Both the position numbers and the translations under genes were made by a program. From positions 682,001-746,000 of the forward strand of contig NZ_JACHBZ010000001.1 of NCBI RefSeq assembly GCF_014200575.1: a DNA stretch of 64,000 nucleotides, written 5' to 3'. Under the pieces are notes generated by a model. The model worked only from the letters and a program-made list of their open reading frames with translations. It ran no database searches and had not been told where the DNA came from. This document shows positions 36,088-45,466 of the stretch, one piece after another. Positions within the stretch are counted from its first letter, which is position 1, and the number at the start of each line of letters is the position of its first letter. Source of the stretch: Mucilaginibacter saanensis (lineage in GTDB: Bacteria; Bacteroidota; Bacteroidia; Sphingobacteriales; Sphingobacteriaceae).

Positions 36088-37266
36088 TTAGTATTCAAAT
36101 ACCCCAAATTCTGATTGTACAGTTACTTTTTTAGTATCGGCTTTTTCAACCCGGCCAATAATTTGTGCGTCAACACCAAAGCTTTGTGATATGCTGATTA
36201 AATCGGCGGCAATTGCTTCGGGCACATACAATTCCATACGGTGGCCCATATTAAATACCTTATACATTTCCTGCCAGCTGGTTTTTGATTCCTGCTGTAT
36301 CAGTTTAAACAAAGGAGGTACCGGGAAAAGATTGTCTTTTGTAATATGCAGCTCATCAATAAAGTGCAGTACCTTGGTTTGCGCACCGCCGCTGCAATGT
36401 ACCATACCATGTATCTGGTTGCGGTAACCATCTAATATGGTTTTAATGATAGGAGCGTAGGTACGGGTAGCACTTAGTACCAGCTTGCCGGCAGTAATGC
36501 TTTGTCCGTTGCCAATATCAACCAGATCGGTAAGGTTTTTACTGCCGCTAAAAATTAGCTCATAAGGTATGGCTGCATCAAAGCTTTCAGGATATTTGTC
36601 GGCAATGGTTTTATTAAATACATCATGCCTTGCAGATGTTAAGCCGTTTGAGCCCATACCACCATTGTATTCCTTTTCATAGTTGGCCTGGCCGTATGAG
36701 GCTAAGCCTACAATTACATCGCCGGGTTGTATGCGGTGGTTGGAGATCACCTCGTCGCGTTTCATTCGGCAGGTAACGGTGGAGTCAACTATAACGGTGC
36801 GCACCAGGTCGCCAACATCGGCGGTTTCGCCACCGGTTGAGTATATACCGATGCCTGCTTCGCGCAGTTCGCTCAATATTTCTTCTGTTCCGTTGATGAT
36901 AGCGGCAATTACTTCGCCAGGTATCAGGTTTTTATTGCGGCCTATGGTTGATGATAGCAGGATGTTATCAGTTGCGCCAACACAAAGCAGATCGTCAAGA
37001 TTCATGATGATAGCATCCTGGGCTATACCGCGCCATACCGAAATATCGCCGGTTTCTTTCCAGTAAGTATAAGCTAATGACGATTTTGTACCAGCACCAT
37101 CCGCATGCATAATGTTGCAATACAGGTCGTCGTTGGTTAAAATATCGGGTACAATTTTACAGAAGGCTTTAGGGAAAATACCCTTATCAATGTTTTTTAT
37201 TGCATTATGTACATCATCTTTTGATGCAGATACGCCACGTTGATCATAACGTTGTGAAGAAACCAT
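36088..37266 (-). CDS. purM: Phosphoribosylformylglycinamidine cyclo-ligase (AIR synthase)
   Basis: The 392-residue protein is the long form found in Bacteroidota. It closes FGAM to AIR using ATP in purine synthesis. Motifs include MHADGAGTKSSLAYTYW, the nucleotide-binding NLDDLLCVGATDNILLS, ELREAGIGIYSTGGETADVGD, GDVIVGLASYGQANYE and GMVHCSGGAQTKVLHFIDE. The start MVSSQRYDQRGVSA fits the family. The -7 box at 37270-37277 places transcription about at the ATG. purL, the preceding pathway step, lies 10 kb away at 47831, so the pathway is dispersed. Confidence 0.94.
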   Translation of the reverse strand: MVSSQRYDQRGVSASKDDVHNAIKNIDKGIFPKAFCKIVPDILTNDDLYCNIMHADGAGTKSSLAYTYWKETGDISVWRGIAQDAIIMNLDDLLCVGATDNILLSSTIGRNKNLIPGEVIAAIINGTEEILSELREAGIGIYSTGGETADVGDLVRTVIVDSTVTCRMKRDEVISNHRIQPGDVIVGLASYGQANYEKEYNGGMGSNGLTSARHDVFNKTIADKYPESFDAAIPYELIFSGSKNLTDLVDIGNGQSITAGKLVLSATRTYAPIIKTILDGYRNQIHGMVHCSGGAQTKVLHFIDELHITKDNLFPVPPLFKLIQQESKTSWQEMYKVFNMGHRMELYVPEAIAADLISISQSFGVDAQIIGRVEKADTKKVTVQSEFGVFEY

Positions 37267-37269
37267 GGC

Positions 37270-37277
37270 GCAAAACT
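37270..37277 (-). promoter_or_regulatory. -7 promoter box for purM
   Basis: The minus strand reads TAGTTTTG, a perfect TAnnTTTG. Transcription 4 nt downstream would start at the purM ATG itself. Confidence 0.5.
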
Positions 37278-37366
37278 AATGATTTTGACACTAATTACAC
37301 GAATTTAGGCGAATTACACTAATGTATTTACGCCAGCGCATATTGTTCAGATTGAACCTTACAAAG

Positions 37367-37394
37367 AAGGGAGCCGGTGTTAACTGGCTCCCTT
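37367..37394 (-). terminator. Probable terminator of glnN
   Basis: Stem AAGGGAGCC / GGCTCCCTT (37367-37375 with 37386-37394) has a short inner extension. It lies 46 bp past the glnN stop, and CTTTG follows on the minus strand. Flanking copies of AATTCGTG/CACGAATT form an additional imperfect inverted repeat. Confidence 0.6.
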
Positions 37395-37439
37395 TTATAA
37401 TTCGTGAAATTCGCACCAATTCGTGCTATCCGTGAAAGT

Positions 37440-39614
37440 TTATTTAATAAACAACAGCTCCCTGAATTTTGGCAGCGGCCACAAAGTATCGTCAACCAGT
37501 TGCTCCAGTTTATCAACATGGTAGCGGATGGGCTGGAAGAATGATTTTACTTTTTCGTCATAATCAATGGCGCGTTGGCGTATGTCTTCAATGGCATTGG
37601 CTTTTTTGCGCTCATTTACCATTTGTTCAACATTGCTCTTAATAAAGTTAATGTGTTCTGATAGCTTATTAATAATATCCAGCTGTGCAGTATAGGTGCT
37701 ATCTGCAAGGCCAAGATCTTTTAATCCTTTCACGTTTTCGATAAGCCTGGATTGATAGGCTATAGCCGATGGGATAATGATATTCATTACCAGTTCGCCA
37801 ATAACGCGGGCTTCAATTTGTAATTTCTTGTAAAAGCTTTCTAACAAAATTTCATGACGTGCATGTGCCTCGCGCGGACTAAATACGCCGGTTTCTGCAA
37901 AAAGGATATCTGATTTTTCAGATAAGAAGGCGTCAAGTGCTTTGGGTGTTGTTTTGATGTTTGAGAGGCCTCTGGTTTCTGCTTCTTTTTCCCAGGCATC
38001 GCTATATCCATTGCCTTCAAAGCGTATGTTTTTTGATTCCTTGATGTATTTCTTTATCACTATTAATAAAGCAAGGTCTTTTTTCTCGCCTTTCTTGATC
38101 AGTTTATCAACATCGTACTTGAATTTTTTAAGCTGATCGGCAACTATCATATTAAGGATAGTCATTGGGCTTGCTGAGTTTGCAGAAGAGCCAACTGCGC
38201 GCAGCTCAAACTTATTACCGGTAAAGGCAAAAGGCGATGTGCGGTTACGGTCGGTATTATCTGGCAAAATCTGAGGTATTTTAGGGATGCCCTGCCACAG
38301 GAGGTTATCTTCTTTTATTTTTTTGCTGATTCTTGAAGTCTCAATCTCATCAAGCACATCATTTAACTGGCTGCCCAGGAATATGGAAATAATGGCCGGA
38401 GGGGCTTCGTTAGCTCCCAGGCGGTGGTCATTATTAACAGAGGCAATGGATGCCCTTAGCAAGTCTGCATGATCATATACGGCTTTAATGGTGTTCACAA
38501 AAAAGGTAAGGAACATCAGGTTGTTTTTTGGCGTTTTACCCGGCGATAGCAGGTTTTTACCGGTATTGGTAATTAATGACCAGTTATTGTGCTTGCCTGA
38601 GCCATTGATGCCTGCATAAGGTTTTTCATGCAGTAATACTTTAAAATTATGACGTTTTGCTACCCTGTCCATCAAATCCATTAACAATTGGTTGTGGTCA
38701 ATGGCCAGGTTAATTTCTTCATAAATAGGAGCACACTCAAATTGTGATGGTGCAACCTCGTTATGACGTGTTTTTAAAGGTATACCTAATAATAAGGCTT
38801 CGGCTTCCATATCCTGCATGTAAGCGTATACGCGTTCAGGTATCGAACCAAAATAGTGGTCTTCCAGTTGTTGGTTTTTGGCAGATATATGGCCAAAAAG
38901 GGTACGTCCAGTTAAGTAAAGGTCAGGGCGCGCATTAAATAAGGCAATATCAACCAGGAAATACTCCTGCTCAATACCTAATGATGCATTTACTTTTTCA
39001 ATGCCTTTATCAAAATAGTGGCATACGTCAACCGCAGCTTTATCAAGCACATTAAGGGCCTTTAATAAAGGTACCTTATAATCAAGCGCCTCGCCGGTAT
39101 ATGATACAAATACGGTTGGTATACATAATGTTTTAGCCATTAAAAATGCGGGCGATGACGGATCCCAGGCGGTGTAGCCGCGGGCCTCAAAAGTATTGCG
39201 TATGCCTCCACTCGGAAAGCTTGAAGCATCAGGTTCTTGTTGTGACAAGGCATCGCCAGAAAAACGTTCAATGGCGCCGCCATCAGCGGTAGGCTCAAAA
39301 AAAGCGTCATGTTTTTCGGCAGTGGTGCCGGTAAGAGGCTGAAACCAGTGTGTATAATGTGTTGCTCCTTTACCCAGGGCCCATGATTTCATGGCAGAGG
39401 CAATTTGCTCGGCAAGATCACGCGGGATAGGCTCGCCTTTTTCAATGGAATTGATAATTCCCTGGTAGGCCTCTGTTGAAAGGTATTCCTTCATTTTCTT
39501 TTTATCGAAAACGTTGGCACTGAAATAATCAGAGATTCTTGCAGAAGGGGCTTTCACTTCGGGGATGGTTCTGCTCAGAACGTCCTGCAATGCTTTAAAT
39601 CGGATGTTAGACAT
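37440..39614 (-). CDS. glnN: Glutamine synthetase type III
   Basis: The 724-residue length and sequence identify GSIII, the large dodecameric form common in Bacteroidota. The active-site region reads YAGINGSGKHNNWSL, and the earlier HYTHWFQPLTG and EKHDAFFEP are typical of GSIII. It makes glutamine from glutamate, ammonia and ATP. It is divergent from an ammonium transporter, which suits joint control by nitrogen supply. The -7 box at 39646-39653 has no -33 TTG, suggesting an activated promoter. Confidence 0.96.
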   Translation of the reverse strand: MSNIRFKALQDVLSRTIPEVKAPSARISDYFSANVFDKKKMKEYLSTEAYQGIINSIEKGEPIPRDLAEQIASAMKSWALGKGATHYTHWFQPLTGTTAEKHDAFFEPTADGGAIERFSGDALSQQEPDASSFPSGGIRNTFEARGYTAWDPSSPAFLMAKTLCIPTVFVSYTGEALDYKVPLLKALNVLDKAAVDVCHYFDKGIEKVNASLGIEQEYFLVDIALFNARPDLYLTGRTLFGHISAKNQQLEDHYFGSIPERVYAYMQDMEAEALLLGIPLKTRHNEVAPSQFECAPIYEEINLAIDHNQLLMDLMDRVAKRHNFKVLLHEKPYAGINGSGKHNNWSLITNTGKNLLSPGKTPKNNLMFLTFFVNTIKAVYDHADLLRASIASVNNDHRLGANEAPPAIISIFLGSQLNDVLDEIETSRISKKIKEDNLLWQGIPKIPQILPDNTDRNRTSPFAFTGNKFELRAVGSSANSASPMTILNMIVADQLKKFKYDVDKLIKKGEKKDLALLIVIKKYIKESKNIRFEGNGYSDAWEKEAETRGLSNIKTTPKALDAFLSEKSDILFAETGVFSPREAHARHEILLESFYKKLQIEARVIGELVMNIIIPSAIAYQSRLIENVKGLKDLGLADSTYTAQLDIINKLSEHINFIKSNVEQMVNERKKANAIEDIRQRAIDYDEKVKSFFQPIRYHVDKLEQLVDDTLWPLPKFRELLFIK

Positions 39615-39645
39615 AAGATATGCGGTTTAAATAAAGGTCAACTTT

Positions 39646-39653
39646 CAAAAATA
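39646..39653 (-). promoter_or_regulatory. -7 promoter box for glnN
   Basis: The minus strand reads TATTTTTG. No TTG is at the -33 distance. The leader would be about 28 nt. Confidence 0.4.
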
Positions 39654-40158
39654 GAACTATCATTTAAAATATTCAGAAAAATTAAAGGAAATATCATGTT
39701 AAATAAGTTGCTGTCTTTAATGCTTAGTTATTAATAACATGATTTTTTAATGCCTTAATTAATAAAAGATGGATTTTTAGGGGTATTTGAGCTGTGTTTT
39801 TTATTTAAAATGATTGAAATGGTTATTTTTTTAATTAAAACCATTGATTTTTTTTAATAATTGATTTTAAATTCGATTTATAGTCAATTGTAATTTTAAA
39901 ATCATCAAAATTGAGTTAGTTTTTTAGTTTTGATTTACAATTTTCGTAAATATTGTGAATTTTATGATTATTTTTTTGTTAAAAATTTGTTATTGTTAAA
40001 ATAACTACATAATTTCAGAAAATAATTTACAGAAACACTATAATTATTGAGGTTTTTATAAAAAAATCAAATTATAGAAGCGGAAATAGGGTAAAATTTG
40101 ATGAGTGGAGTGTTTTTGTTAGTTTATTAAATCGCAATCAAGCTTAATTATATAATAC

Positions 40159-40205
40159 AACAATCAAACTAAATTAAAATTTTAAAAAACAATCAAACTA
40201 AATTA
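40159..40205 (+). repeat. 18-bp direct repeat just upstream of amt
   Basis: AACAATCAAACTAAATTA occurs at 40159-40176 and 40188-40205, 29 bp apart. It lies within 60 bp of the amt ATG and is likely in the leader or at the promoter. The part CAATCAAA is complementary to the hairpin loops before the second amt gene. Confidence 0.6.
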
Positions 40206-40214
40206 ATTAAACAA

Positions 40215-41837
40215 ATGAAAGTAAGTTCAACAAAACACAACCTCCTGAGTGCAGTCCGACAACTGCCACGTGAAAAATGGGCGCTGGGAGCTACCATTTT
40301 AACAGGAAAGATGATTGGTTTATTGCTGGTGCTTGTGGCAATGATAAGTTTGCCTGGTATTTTTGGTACTTCAGCTCACGCTGCTGATACTTATACTGCA
40401 CATGAAACAGCACTGATCAATACTGTAAATACGGTATGGACCCTGGTTGCCGCCTTCTTAGTGTTTGGTATGCAGGCAGGTTTTGTTATGCTTGAAGCTG
40501 GCTTTGCCCGCAAAAGAGAAACCGTAAACGTTTTAATGGAATGTATTTTTGATACATGCCTTTGTGGGTTGTTATTTTATGCTATAGGTTATGCCTTTAT
40601 GTTTGGTAATGGCAATGGCTTTATTGGCTGGGGTGGACTTGGAGCTGATGGCAAAACCATCACTAACTGGTTCTTTTTACAAAATACCCCTGCTACTTAT
40701 GGCGCAACTGGTATTCCGCTTTTGGCTCACTGGATATTCCAGTATGCATTTGCTGATACTTGCTCAACCATTGTTTCTGGTGCAATGATTGGTCGTACCA
40801 GTTTCCGTGGCGATATATTATACAGTATAGGTATTACAGGTTTTATTTACCCAATAATTGGTCACTGGGCCTGGGGACCGGATGGTTTCCTTGCTACTAT
40901 GGGAGCTACAGGCGGTTTCTTGCCAACATTAGGCCAGCCTTTCCGTGACTTTGCAGGTTCAACAGTGGTGCATACTATTGGTGGTGTTGCTTCACTTGCC
41001 GGTGCAATGGTGTTAGGCCCACGCTTGGGTCGCATATTTGCCCGTGATGATAAAGAAAAAGGGGGATTACCTGCTGGTCACAACTTATTAGTTGCTGCCG
41101 TGGGTGGTTTTATACTATGGTTTGGCTGGTATGGCTTTAACCCGGGCAGTACGTTATCAGCAATGGATATGCAAGGTATTGGCCGTGTTGCTGCCAATAC
41201 AACTCTTGCAGCCTGTGCCGGTGGTTTTGCTGCTATGCTTGCCGCATTGTGGTGGGGGCCAACTAAAGGTAAATTCGATTTGGCTTTTACCATTAACGGA
41301 TTTTTAGGAGGTCTTGTTGCTATTACCTGTCCTTGTTACTGGGTAAGCCCGCTTGGCGCAATTTTACTCGGTGCAGTTGCAGGTTTCGTAATATTTGCAG
41401 GTGTTTATATTATTGAGTGGTTCCGTATAGACGATCCGGTTGGTGCAGTTTCTGTACACGGTCTTTGCGGTATCTGGGGTACTTTATCATTAGGTTTATT
41501 TGCATCAGGTCAGTTTGGTTCTACAGGTCCAACAGGTGCAGATAACTCAGCTCCTGTTACCGGCTTATTTTACGGTGGTGGTTTTGGTGTATTAAAGGCA
41601 CAGGCTATAGGTAGCTTTGCCATCACTGCCTCAGTATTTATCATAACATTTGTAATGATGTACATCATCAACAAGCTTCCAAATCCTTGGAAACTGCGTA
41701 TCGAAGAACATGGCGAAGCCGGATTGGGTGGTATTGACGTGTTTGATCATGGTATTGAAGTTTACCCTGCCCAGGAAGAAGAGATTAGCTTAAGCGGCCT
41801 TTTTGATAAAGGTGTAAAATCAACTTCTGAAGTTTAA
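40215..41837 (+). CDS. amt: Ammonium transporter (Amt family), long N-terminus
   Basis: The 540-residue protein has a long N-terminus with a hydrophobic segment (about 32-58, ending SAHAAD) that reads as a signal peptide, then 11 Amt helices. Characteristic parts are MQAGFVMLEAGFARKRE, FRDFAGSTVVHTIGG with the first conserved pore His, and VSVHGLCGIWGTLSLG with the second. The C-terminal tail has EHGEAGLGGIDVFDHG, the conserved regulatory tail. It takes up ammonium for GSIII, which is divergent beside it. No glnK (PII) gene is present. A porin gene follows on the same strand. Confidence 0.95.
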   Translation: MKVSSTKHNLLSAVRQLPREKWALGATILTGKMIGLLLVLVAMISLPGIFGTSAHAADTYTAHETALINTVNTVWTLVAAFLVFGMQAGFVMLEAGFARKRETVNVLMECIFDTCLCGLLFYAIGYAFMFGNGNGFIGWGGLGADGKTITNWFFLQNTPATYGATGIPLLAHWIFQYAFADTCSTIVSGAMIGRTSFRGDILYSIGITGFIYPIIGHWAWGPDGFLATMGATGGFLPTLGQPFRDFAGSTVVHTIGGVASLAGAMVLGPRLGRIFARDDKEKGGLPAGHNLLVAAVGGFILWFGWYGFNPGSTLSAMDMQGIGRVAANTTLAACAGGFAAMLAALWWGPTKGKFDLAFTINGFLGGLVAITCPCYWVSPLGAILLGAVAGFVIFAGVYIIEWFRIDDPVGAVSVHGLCGIWGTLSLGLFASGQFGSTGPTGADNSAPVTGLFYGGGFGVLKAQAIGSFAITASVFIITFVMMYIINKLPNPWKLRIEEHGEAGLGGIDVFDHGIEVYPAQEEEISLSGLFDKGVKSTSEV

Positions 41838-41852
41838 TAAAAATCTATAATG

Positions 41853-41911
41853 CCTTGTGCGGTTGGTTGTTTCAGTTTTTGAAACTGCTGATGTTCAACT
41901 AACCGCACAGG
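41853..41911 (+). terminator. Hairpin between amt and porin
   Basis: Arms CCTTGTGCGGTTGGTTG (41853-41869) and CAACTAACCGCACAGG (41896-41911) pair with one bulge and one G-U, and AATTTTT follows. It is likely a terminator or partial terminator after amt. Confidence 0.65.
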
Positions 41912-42027
41912 AATTTTTCTACACAGAAAAACTTAACCGGCTCTTGCATTTGAGGCTTGTATAGGATTCCTATGCTCGATGCAAAGCGGTATTTAACCAA
42001 AAATTATCAACAATTAAATCGTTTATC

Positions 42028-43059
42028 ATGAAAAAAATATTTTTACTTTTCTCTATATTTTGTATTGCTGCCTTTACGGTTAAGGCACAGGACACGGTTA
42101 AAACCACTTCGGATGCGCCATTGGTGATTACCGGTTCTGTTGATACTTATTACAAGTATGATTTTTCGGGCCATAACAATATCCCTACCAGTTTTGCATC
42201 TGATCAAAACTCTGTATCTATCGGGATGATAGATCTGGGCTTGAAGAAAAAAGTAGGTAAGGCATCGTTTGTTGGCGAGATGTCTTTTGGTCCGCGTAGT
42301 GATCAGTCAATCCCAAATGCAGGTTACCACATTCAAAATTTATATGTTTCTTATGATGTTACCAGTCAATTTAATTTAACCGCTGGTTATATGGCTACTT
42401 TTGTGGGTTACGAAGTAATAGCCCCTGCGGGTAACTTTAACTACTCTACTTCGTATTTATTTACTAACGGGCCATTCCAGAATGCTGGTTTTAAAGCTAC
42501 TTACGCATTTAGTGATAAAGTAAGTTTAATGGCTGGTATATTTAATAACCAGTGGAATACCTACTCGTCAGTAAGAGCGGCCGGCGAAGGCACATCATCA
42601 GGTGACGTATCAACCTTTGGCGCTCAGTTAATGGTTGCTCCGGTAAAAGGCTGGACTGCTTACCTGAACGTTGTTACCGGAACTTACTCAGGAACTGAAT
42701 TTGACCTTACAACTGCCTATCAAATTACAGATGCCTTTAAATTGGGCTTAAATGGTGCTACTTTCTCTGCTCCGAACAAGGGTGGTGGTTTTAGTGGTGT
42801 AGCGTTGTATCCTCAGTTAGCGGTATCAAAAGTTGTAACCTTTGGTGTACGCGGCGAATACTTTAAAGAGAAAAATGATGGTGGTGATGTAAAAGGCATT
42901 ACTGTTACTTCAAACATTAAAGCTGGTCCGTTAACCCTGATTCCAGAGGTTAGGTTTGATAGCAAAAGCGATAAATTTTACGCGCCGTTTGTTAATAGCG
43001 ATGGTGTGTCTACCAATCATGCTTCGCAATTTGTGTTAGCTGCTGTGTATGCTTTCTAA
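42028..43059 (+). CDS. Outer-membrane beta-barrel porin (OmpL-like/BBP2 type)
   Basis: The 343-residue protein has a signal peptide (MKKIFLLFSIFCIAAFTVKA, cleaved before Q). The rest is alternating hydrophobic strands without cysteines, ending FVLAAVYAF with a C-terminal aromatic, as in outer-membrane barrels. It resembles the putative beta-barrel porin-2 (OmpL-like) family of Bacteroidota. Its place directly after amt suggests it helps nitrogen compounds cross the outer membrane, but this is inference. A strong terminator follows at 43086-43120. Confidence 0.82.
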   Translation: MKKIFLLFSIFCIAAFTVKAQDTVKTTSDAPLVITGSVDTYYKYDFSGHNNIPTSFASDQNSVSIGMIDLGLKKKVGKASFVGEMSFGPRSDQSIPNAGYHIQNLYVSYDVTSQFNLTAGYMATFVGYEVIAPAGNFNYSTSYLFTNGPFQNAGFKATYAFSDKVSLMAGIFNNQWNTYSSVRAAGEGTSSGDVSTFGAQLMVAPVKGWTAYLNVVTGTYSGTEFDLTTAYQITDAFKLGLNGATFSAPNKGGGFSGVALYPQLAVSKVVTFGVRGEYFKEKNDGGDVKGITVTSNIKAGPLTLIPEVRFDSKSDKFYAPFVNSDGVSTNHASQFVLAAVYAF

Positions 43060-43085
43060 ATAAAGAAGTACGTAAAATATTCTTT

Positions 43086-43120
43086 ATAAAAGCCGTTCCG
43101 ATTATCGGAGCGGCTTTTAT
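43086..43120 (+). terminator. Terminator after the porin
   Basis: A 16-bp stem (43086-43101 with 43105-43120) with one G-U and a 3-nt loop. TTTTATCTTTAT follows. Confidence 0.88.
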
Positions 43121-43187
43121 CTTTATAGAATTAAAAAACGGGAGAGCGTTTACTCGAAAAATAAATTATACACGAATAACAGTAGTT

Positions 43188-43778
43188 ATGAAATACATTA
43201 TTATTACCCTTATCAGTATGCTGTTTGTTAAAACAGCAGCTGCGCAGAAAGATTCATTGTCTATTGATGAGAATGATAAATACATCTATTATCAAACCGT
43301 TGCGCAGGAAGGTTTAAGCAGCGATACTTTATATGCGCGGGGCTTGTTTTTTTTTAATGCTGCATATCCTAAAGGTAAATTAAAACTTTCCTCAGCCGAT
43401 AAAGCGCAAGGGGTTTTGATAGGGACGGGGAGCTTTATGGTAGCAAAAAAAGCCCTTGTTGTTGGTCATGAAGATGGCCAGATAACTTATACAATGAGGG
43501 TGGAAGTTAAGGACTCTAAATACAGGTATTGGTTTACCGATTTTGTATATACTCCTTACCAGCGCAACCGGTACAATGCTTATGAGCCTGTTCCTGGTAT
43601 TAATATACCAATGGAGCGTGCGAAGGATAAAATTGAAAAGAAGGATTTTAATGAATATTTGAACAAAACTTTATTGAATAGTAGAAAAGTAGGAGATGTT
43701 TTAAAGTCATACATGCTTAAAATATCGGCCCTGCCAAAAGCTAATAAGATCAATAAAATATCAACTAAGGAGTGGTAG
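43188..43778 (+). CDS. DUF4468 domain secreted protein
   Basis: The 196-residue protein has a signal peptide ending AAAQ (about 19). The middle (YIYYQTVAQEGLSSDTLYAR, then GSFMVAKKALV and ITYTMRVEVKDSKYRYWFTDF) matches the TBP-like DUF4468 domain common in Bacteroidota. The function is unknown. The stop at 43776-43778 is followed within 10 nt by a tetranucleotide repeat tract. Confidence 0.82.
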   Translation: MKYIIITLISMLFVKTAAAQKDSLSIDENDKYIYYQTVAQEGLSSDTLYARGLFFFNAAYPKGKLKLSSADKAQGVLIGTGSFMVAKKALVVGHEDGQITYTMRVEVKDSKYRYWFTDFVYTPYQRNRYNAYEPVPGINIPMERAKDKIEKKDFNEYLNKTLLNSRKVGDVLKSYMLKISALPKANKINKISTKEW

Positions 43779-43787
43779 GAGTGGTAG

Positions 43788-43858
43788 GAGTGAGTGAGTG
43801 AGTGAGTGAGTGAGTGAGTGAGTGAGTGAGTGAGTGAGTGAGTGAGTGAGTGAGTGAG
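43788..43858. repeat. (GAGT)n microsatellite, about 18 copies
   Basis: 71 bp of uninterrupted GAGT units, preceded by a duplicated GAGTGGTAG at 43771-43788. It starts 9 nt after the DUF4468 stop codon. The complementary frame would encode SLTH repeats but has no gene support. Such tracts are prone to slippage and to length errors in assemblies. Confidence 0.95.
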
Positions 43859-44049
43859 GTGAATTTTGTGTTTCGCTGTTTGCTGTATTGGATATGAGGT
43901 GTTAAATTTAAAGGCTGAAATAGCTGTTTTACCCCATCGGGATACAGTGTTTATAGCGATTTCAGTGTAGTTCTGAGCTTCATAGGAGCTGCCTGTAATC
44001 TTATTGTTTTTGATCGGGGAGTTTACGATCAGGAATCTACAAGCATAAA

Positions 44050-44076
44050 AAAGCTGCATTTTAAAAATGCAGCTTT
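44050..44076 (-). terminator. Terminator of the second amt
   Basis: A 13-bp stem (AAAGCTGCATTTT with AAAATGCAGCTTT) is followed by TTTTTT on the reverse strand. Confidence 0.82.
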
Positions 44077-44116
44077 AGTTTTTTTTAGTTGTTTGGTTTG
44101 ATTTTAGAAGTCATTG

Positions 44117-45424
44117 TTAAAGTTCTTCGTCGTGCTGACTTACGTCAAGACCGGCAAGTTCTTCTTCAGGTGTTACACGTAATGTGCTGATCATATCTGT
44201 AATTTTTAATAACAGTAATGAACCAAAAAAAGCAAAGGCAGATACACCTATTAAAGTTACCACATGTAGAAAAAATAAATGAGTTTCTCCGTAATAAAGT
44301 CCGTTGCCGGTAGTGTTGCCGCCATTTACATTTTGGTGGGCAAATACACCGGTTAATAACATGCCAACCATGCCGCCTACGCCATGGCAAGGAAATACAT
44401 CAAGTGTATCATCAATGCTGGTTGATGATCTCCAGATCACAACAAGATTACTTACTACCGCGGCAACGATACCTATTATTAAAGAGTGAGGTATAGTGAC
44501 AAAGCCGGCTGCCGGTGTAATAGCCACAAGACCAACAACGGCACCTATACAAGCTCCCATAACTCCCGGTTTTTTACCGCGAAGGATATCAAAAAACATC
44601 CAGGCCATTGCTGCTGCTGCAGATGCGGTAGTGGTGGTGGCTAAAGCTGTTGCTGCTAATGTTCCTGAACCTAAAGCTGAACCAGCGTTAAAGCCAAACC
44701 AGCCGAACCATAATAGGCCTGTGCCTAATAATACGTAGCTAATGCGTGCAGGAGCATGTGCTTTATCATTACGTTGTTTTAGGTATAAGGCTGATGCTAA
44801 TGCCGCCCAACCTGCAGACATGTGTACAACGGTACCACCTGCAAAGTCAAGTACGCCCTTACCAAAAAGGAAACCATCTGGATGCCAGGTAGAGTGTGCC
44901 AATGGGGCATATATAAATATCATGAACAGGCAAAGGAATATCACATAAGAATTAAAGCGGATTCGTTCTGCAAAAGCACCAGTAATAAGGGCAGGGGTGA
45001 TCACAGCAAATTTTAACTGGAACATAGCGAATAATACCAGGGGAATGGTAGGTGCCAGTTTCCAGGTGGCATTGCCCAGGGTGCCTTTCATCATAAAGAA
45101 AGTGCGCGGGTCGCCAATAAAACCGCCAAGGCTATCGCCAAATGCAAGACTGAAGCCGAAAATTACCCATATAACGGTAATAACACCCATACATACAAAG
45201 CTTTGCAGCATGGTTGACAGTACATTTTTTTTACTAACCATACCGCCATAAAAAAAGGCAAGTCCTGGAGTCATAATAAGTACAAGTGCAGTACTTACTA
45301 ATAGCCAGGCAGTATCGCCGCTATCAATTTTACTGTCTTTAACGGTTGTTAGCGTAACCGACGGGAAGATAAGGGCAAGTACAATTACAATTATAAGTAC
45401 GCCAAAGGGTATGAATTTTTTCAT
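44117..45424 (-). CDS. amt: Ammonium transporter (Amt family), second copy
   Basis: I use the ATG at 45422-45424 (MKKFIPFGVLIIVIVLALIF), 24 nt inside the longest frame, giving 435 residues. Amt motifs are TPGLAFFYGGMVSKKNVLSTM, FAGGTVVHMSAGWAAL with the first pore His, and CHGVGGMVGMLLTGVFA with the second. The C-terminal tail is EEELAGLDVSQHDEEL. It differs strongly from the amt at 40215 in N-terminus and tail, so the two were not recently duplicated. Three hairpins with similar loops lie upstream at 45467-45602. No PII gene is adjacent. Confidence 0.95.
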   Translation of the reverse strand: MKKFIPFGVLIIVIVLALIFPSVTLTTVKDSKIDSGDTAWLLVSTALVLIMTPGLAFFYGGMVSKKNVLSTMLQSFVCMGVITVIWVIFGFSLAFGDSLGGFIGDPRTFFMMKGTLGNATWKLAPTIPLVLFAMFQLKFAVITPALITGAFAERIRFNSYVIFLCLFMIFIYAPLAHSTWHPDGFLFGKGVLDFAGGTVVHMSAGWAALASALYLKQRNDKAHAPARISYVLLGTGLLWFGWFGFNAGSALGSGTLAATALATTTTASAAAAMAWMFFDILRGKKPGVMGACIGAVVGLVAITPAAGFVTIPHSLIIGIVAAVVSNLVVIWRSSTSIDDTLDVFPCHGVGGMVGMLLTGVFAHQNVNGGNTTGNGLYYGETHLFFLHVVTLIGVSAFAFFGSLLLLKITDMISTLRVTPEEELAGLDVSQHDEEL

Positions 45425-45466
45425 GTTCAGGGTTTTAGGGATAGTCAATAAAATTTAATTAATACC

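Larger units (their letters stand above)
39615..40214. other. 600-bp AT-rich divergent regulatory region between glnN and amt
   Basis: I see no gene or structured RNA that I recognise. The region is extremely AT-rich with many A- and T-tracts. It contains the glnN -7 box (39646-39653) and a direct repeat next to amt (40159-40205). Its size suggests room for several regulator sites and bent DNA. Confidence 0.6.
43779..44116. other. 338-bp region between the DUF4468 gene and the second amt
   Basis: It contains the GAGT tract and the amt terminator at 44050-44076. The rest shows no gene I can support. Confidence 0.5.

Noticed and set aside
43788..43858. Possible CRISPR-like repeat array
   Set aside because: The units are 4 bp with no spacers, so it is a microsatellite. 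No cas genes are present.
43580..44059. Minus-strand frame of 159 codons with SLTH repeats
   Set aside because: It is only the antisense of the GAGT tract and of the DUF4468 gene end; there is no signal peptide or known domain, and the repeat alone creates the open frame.
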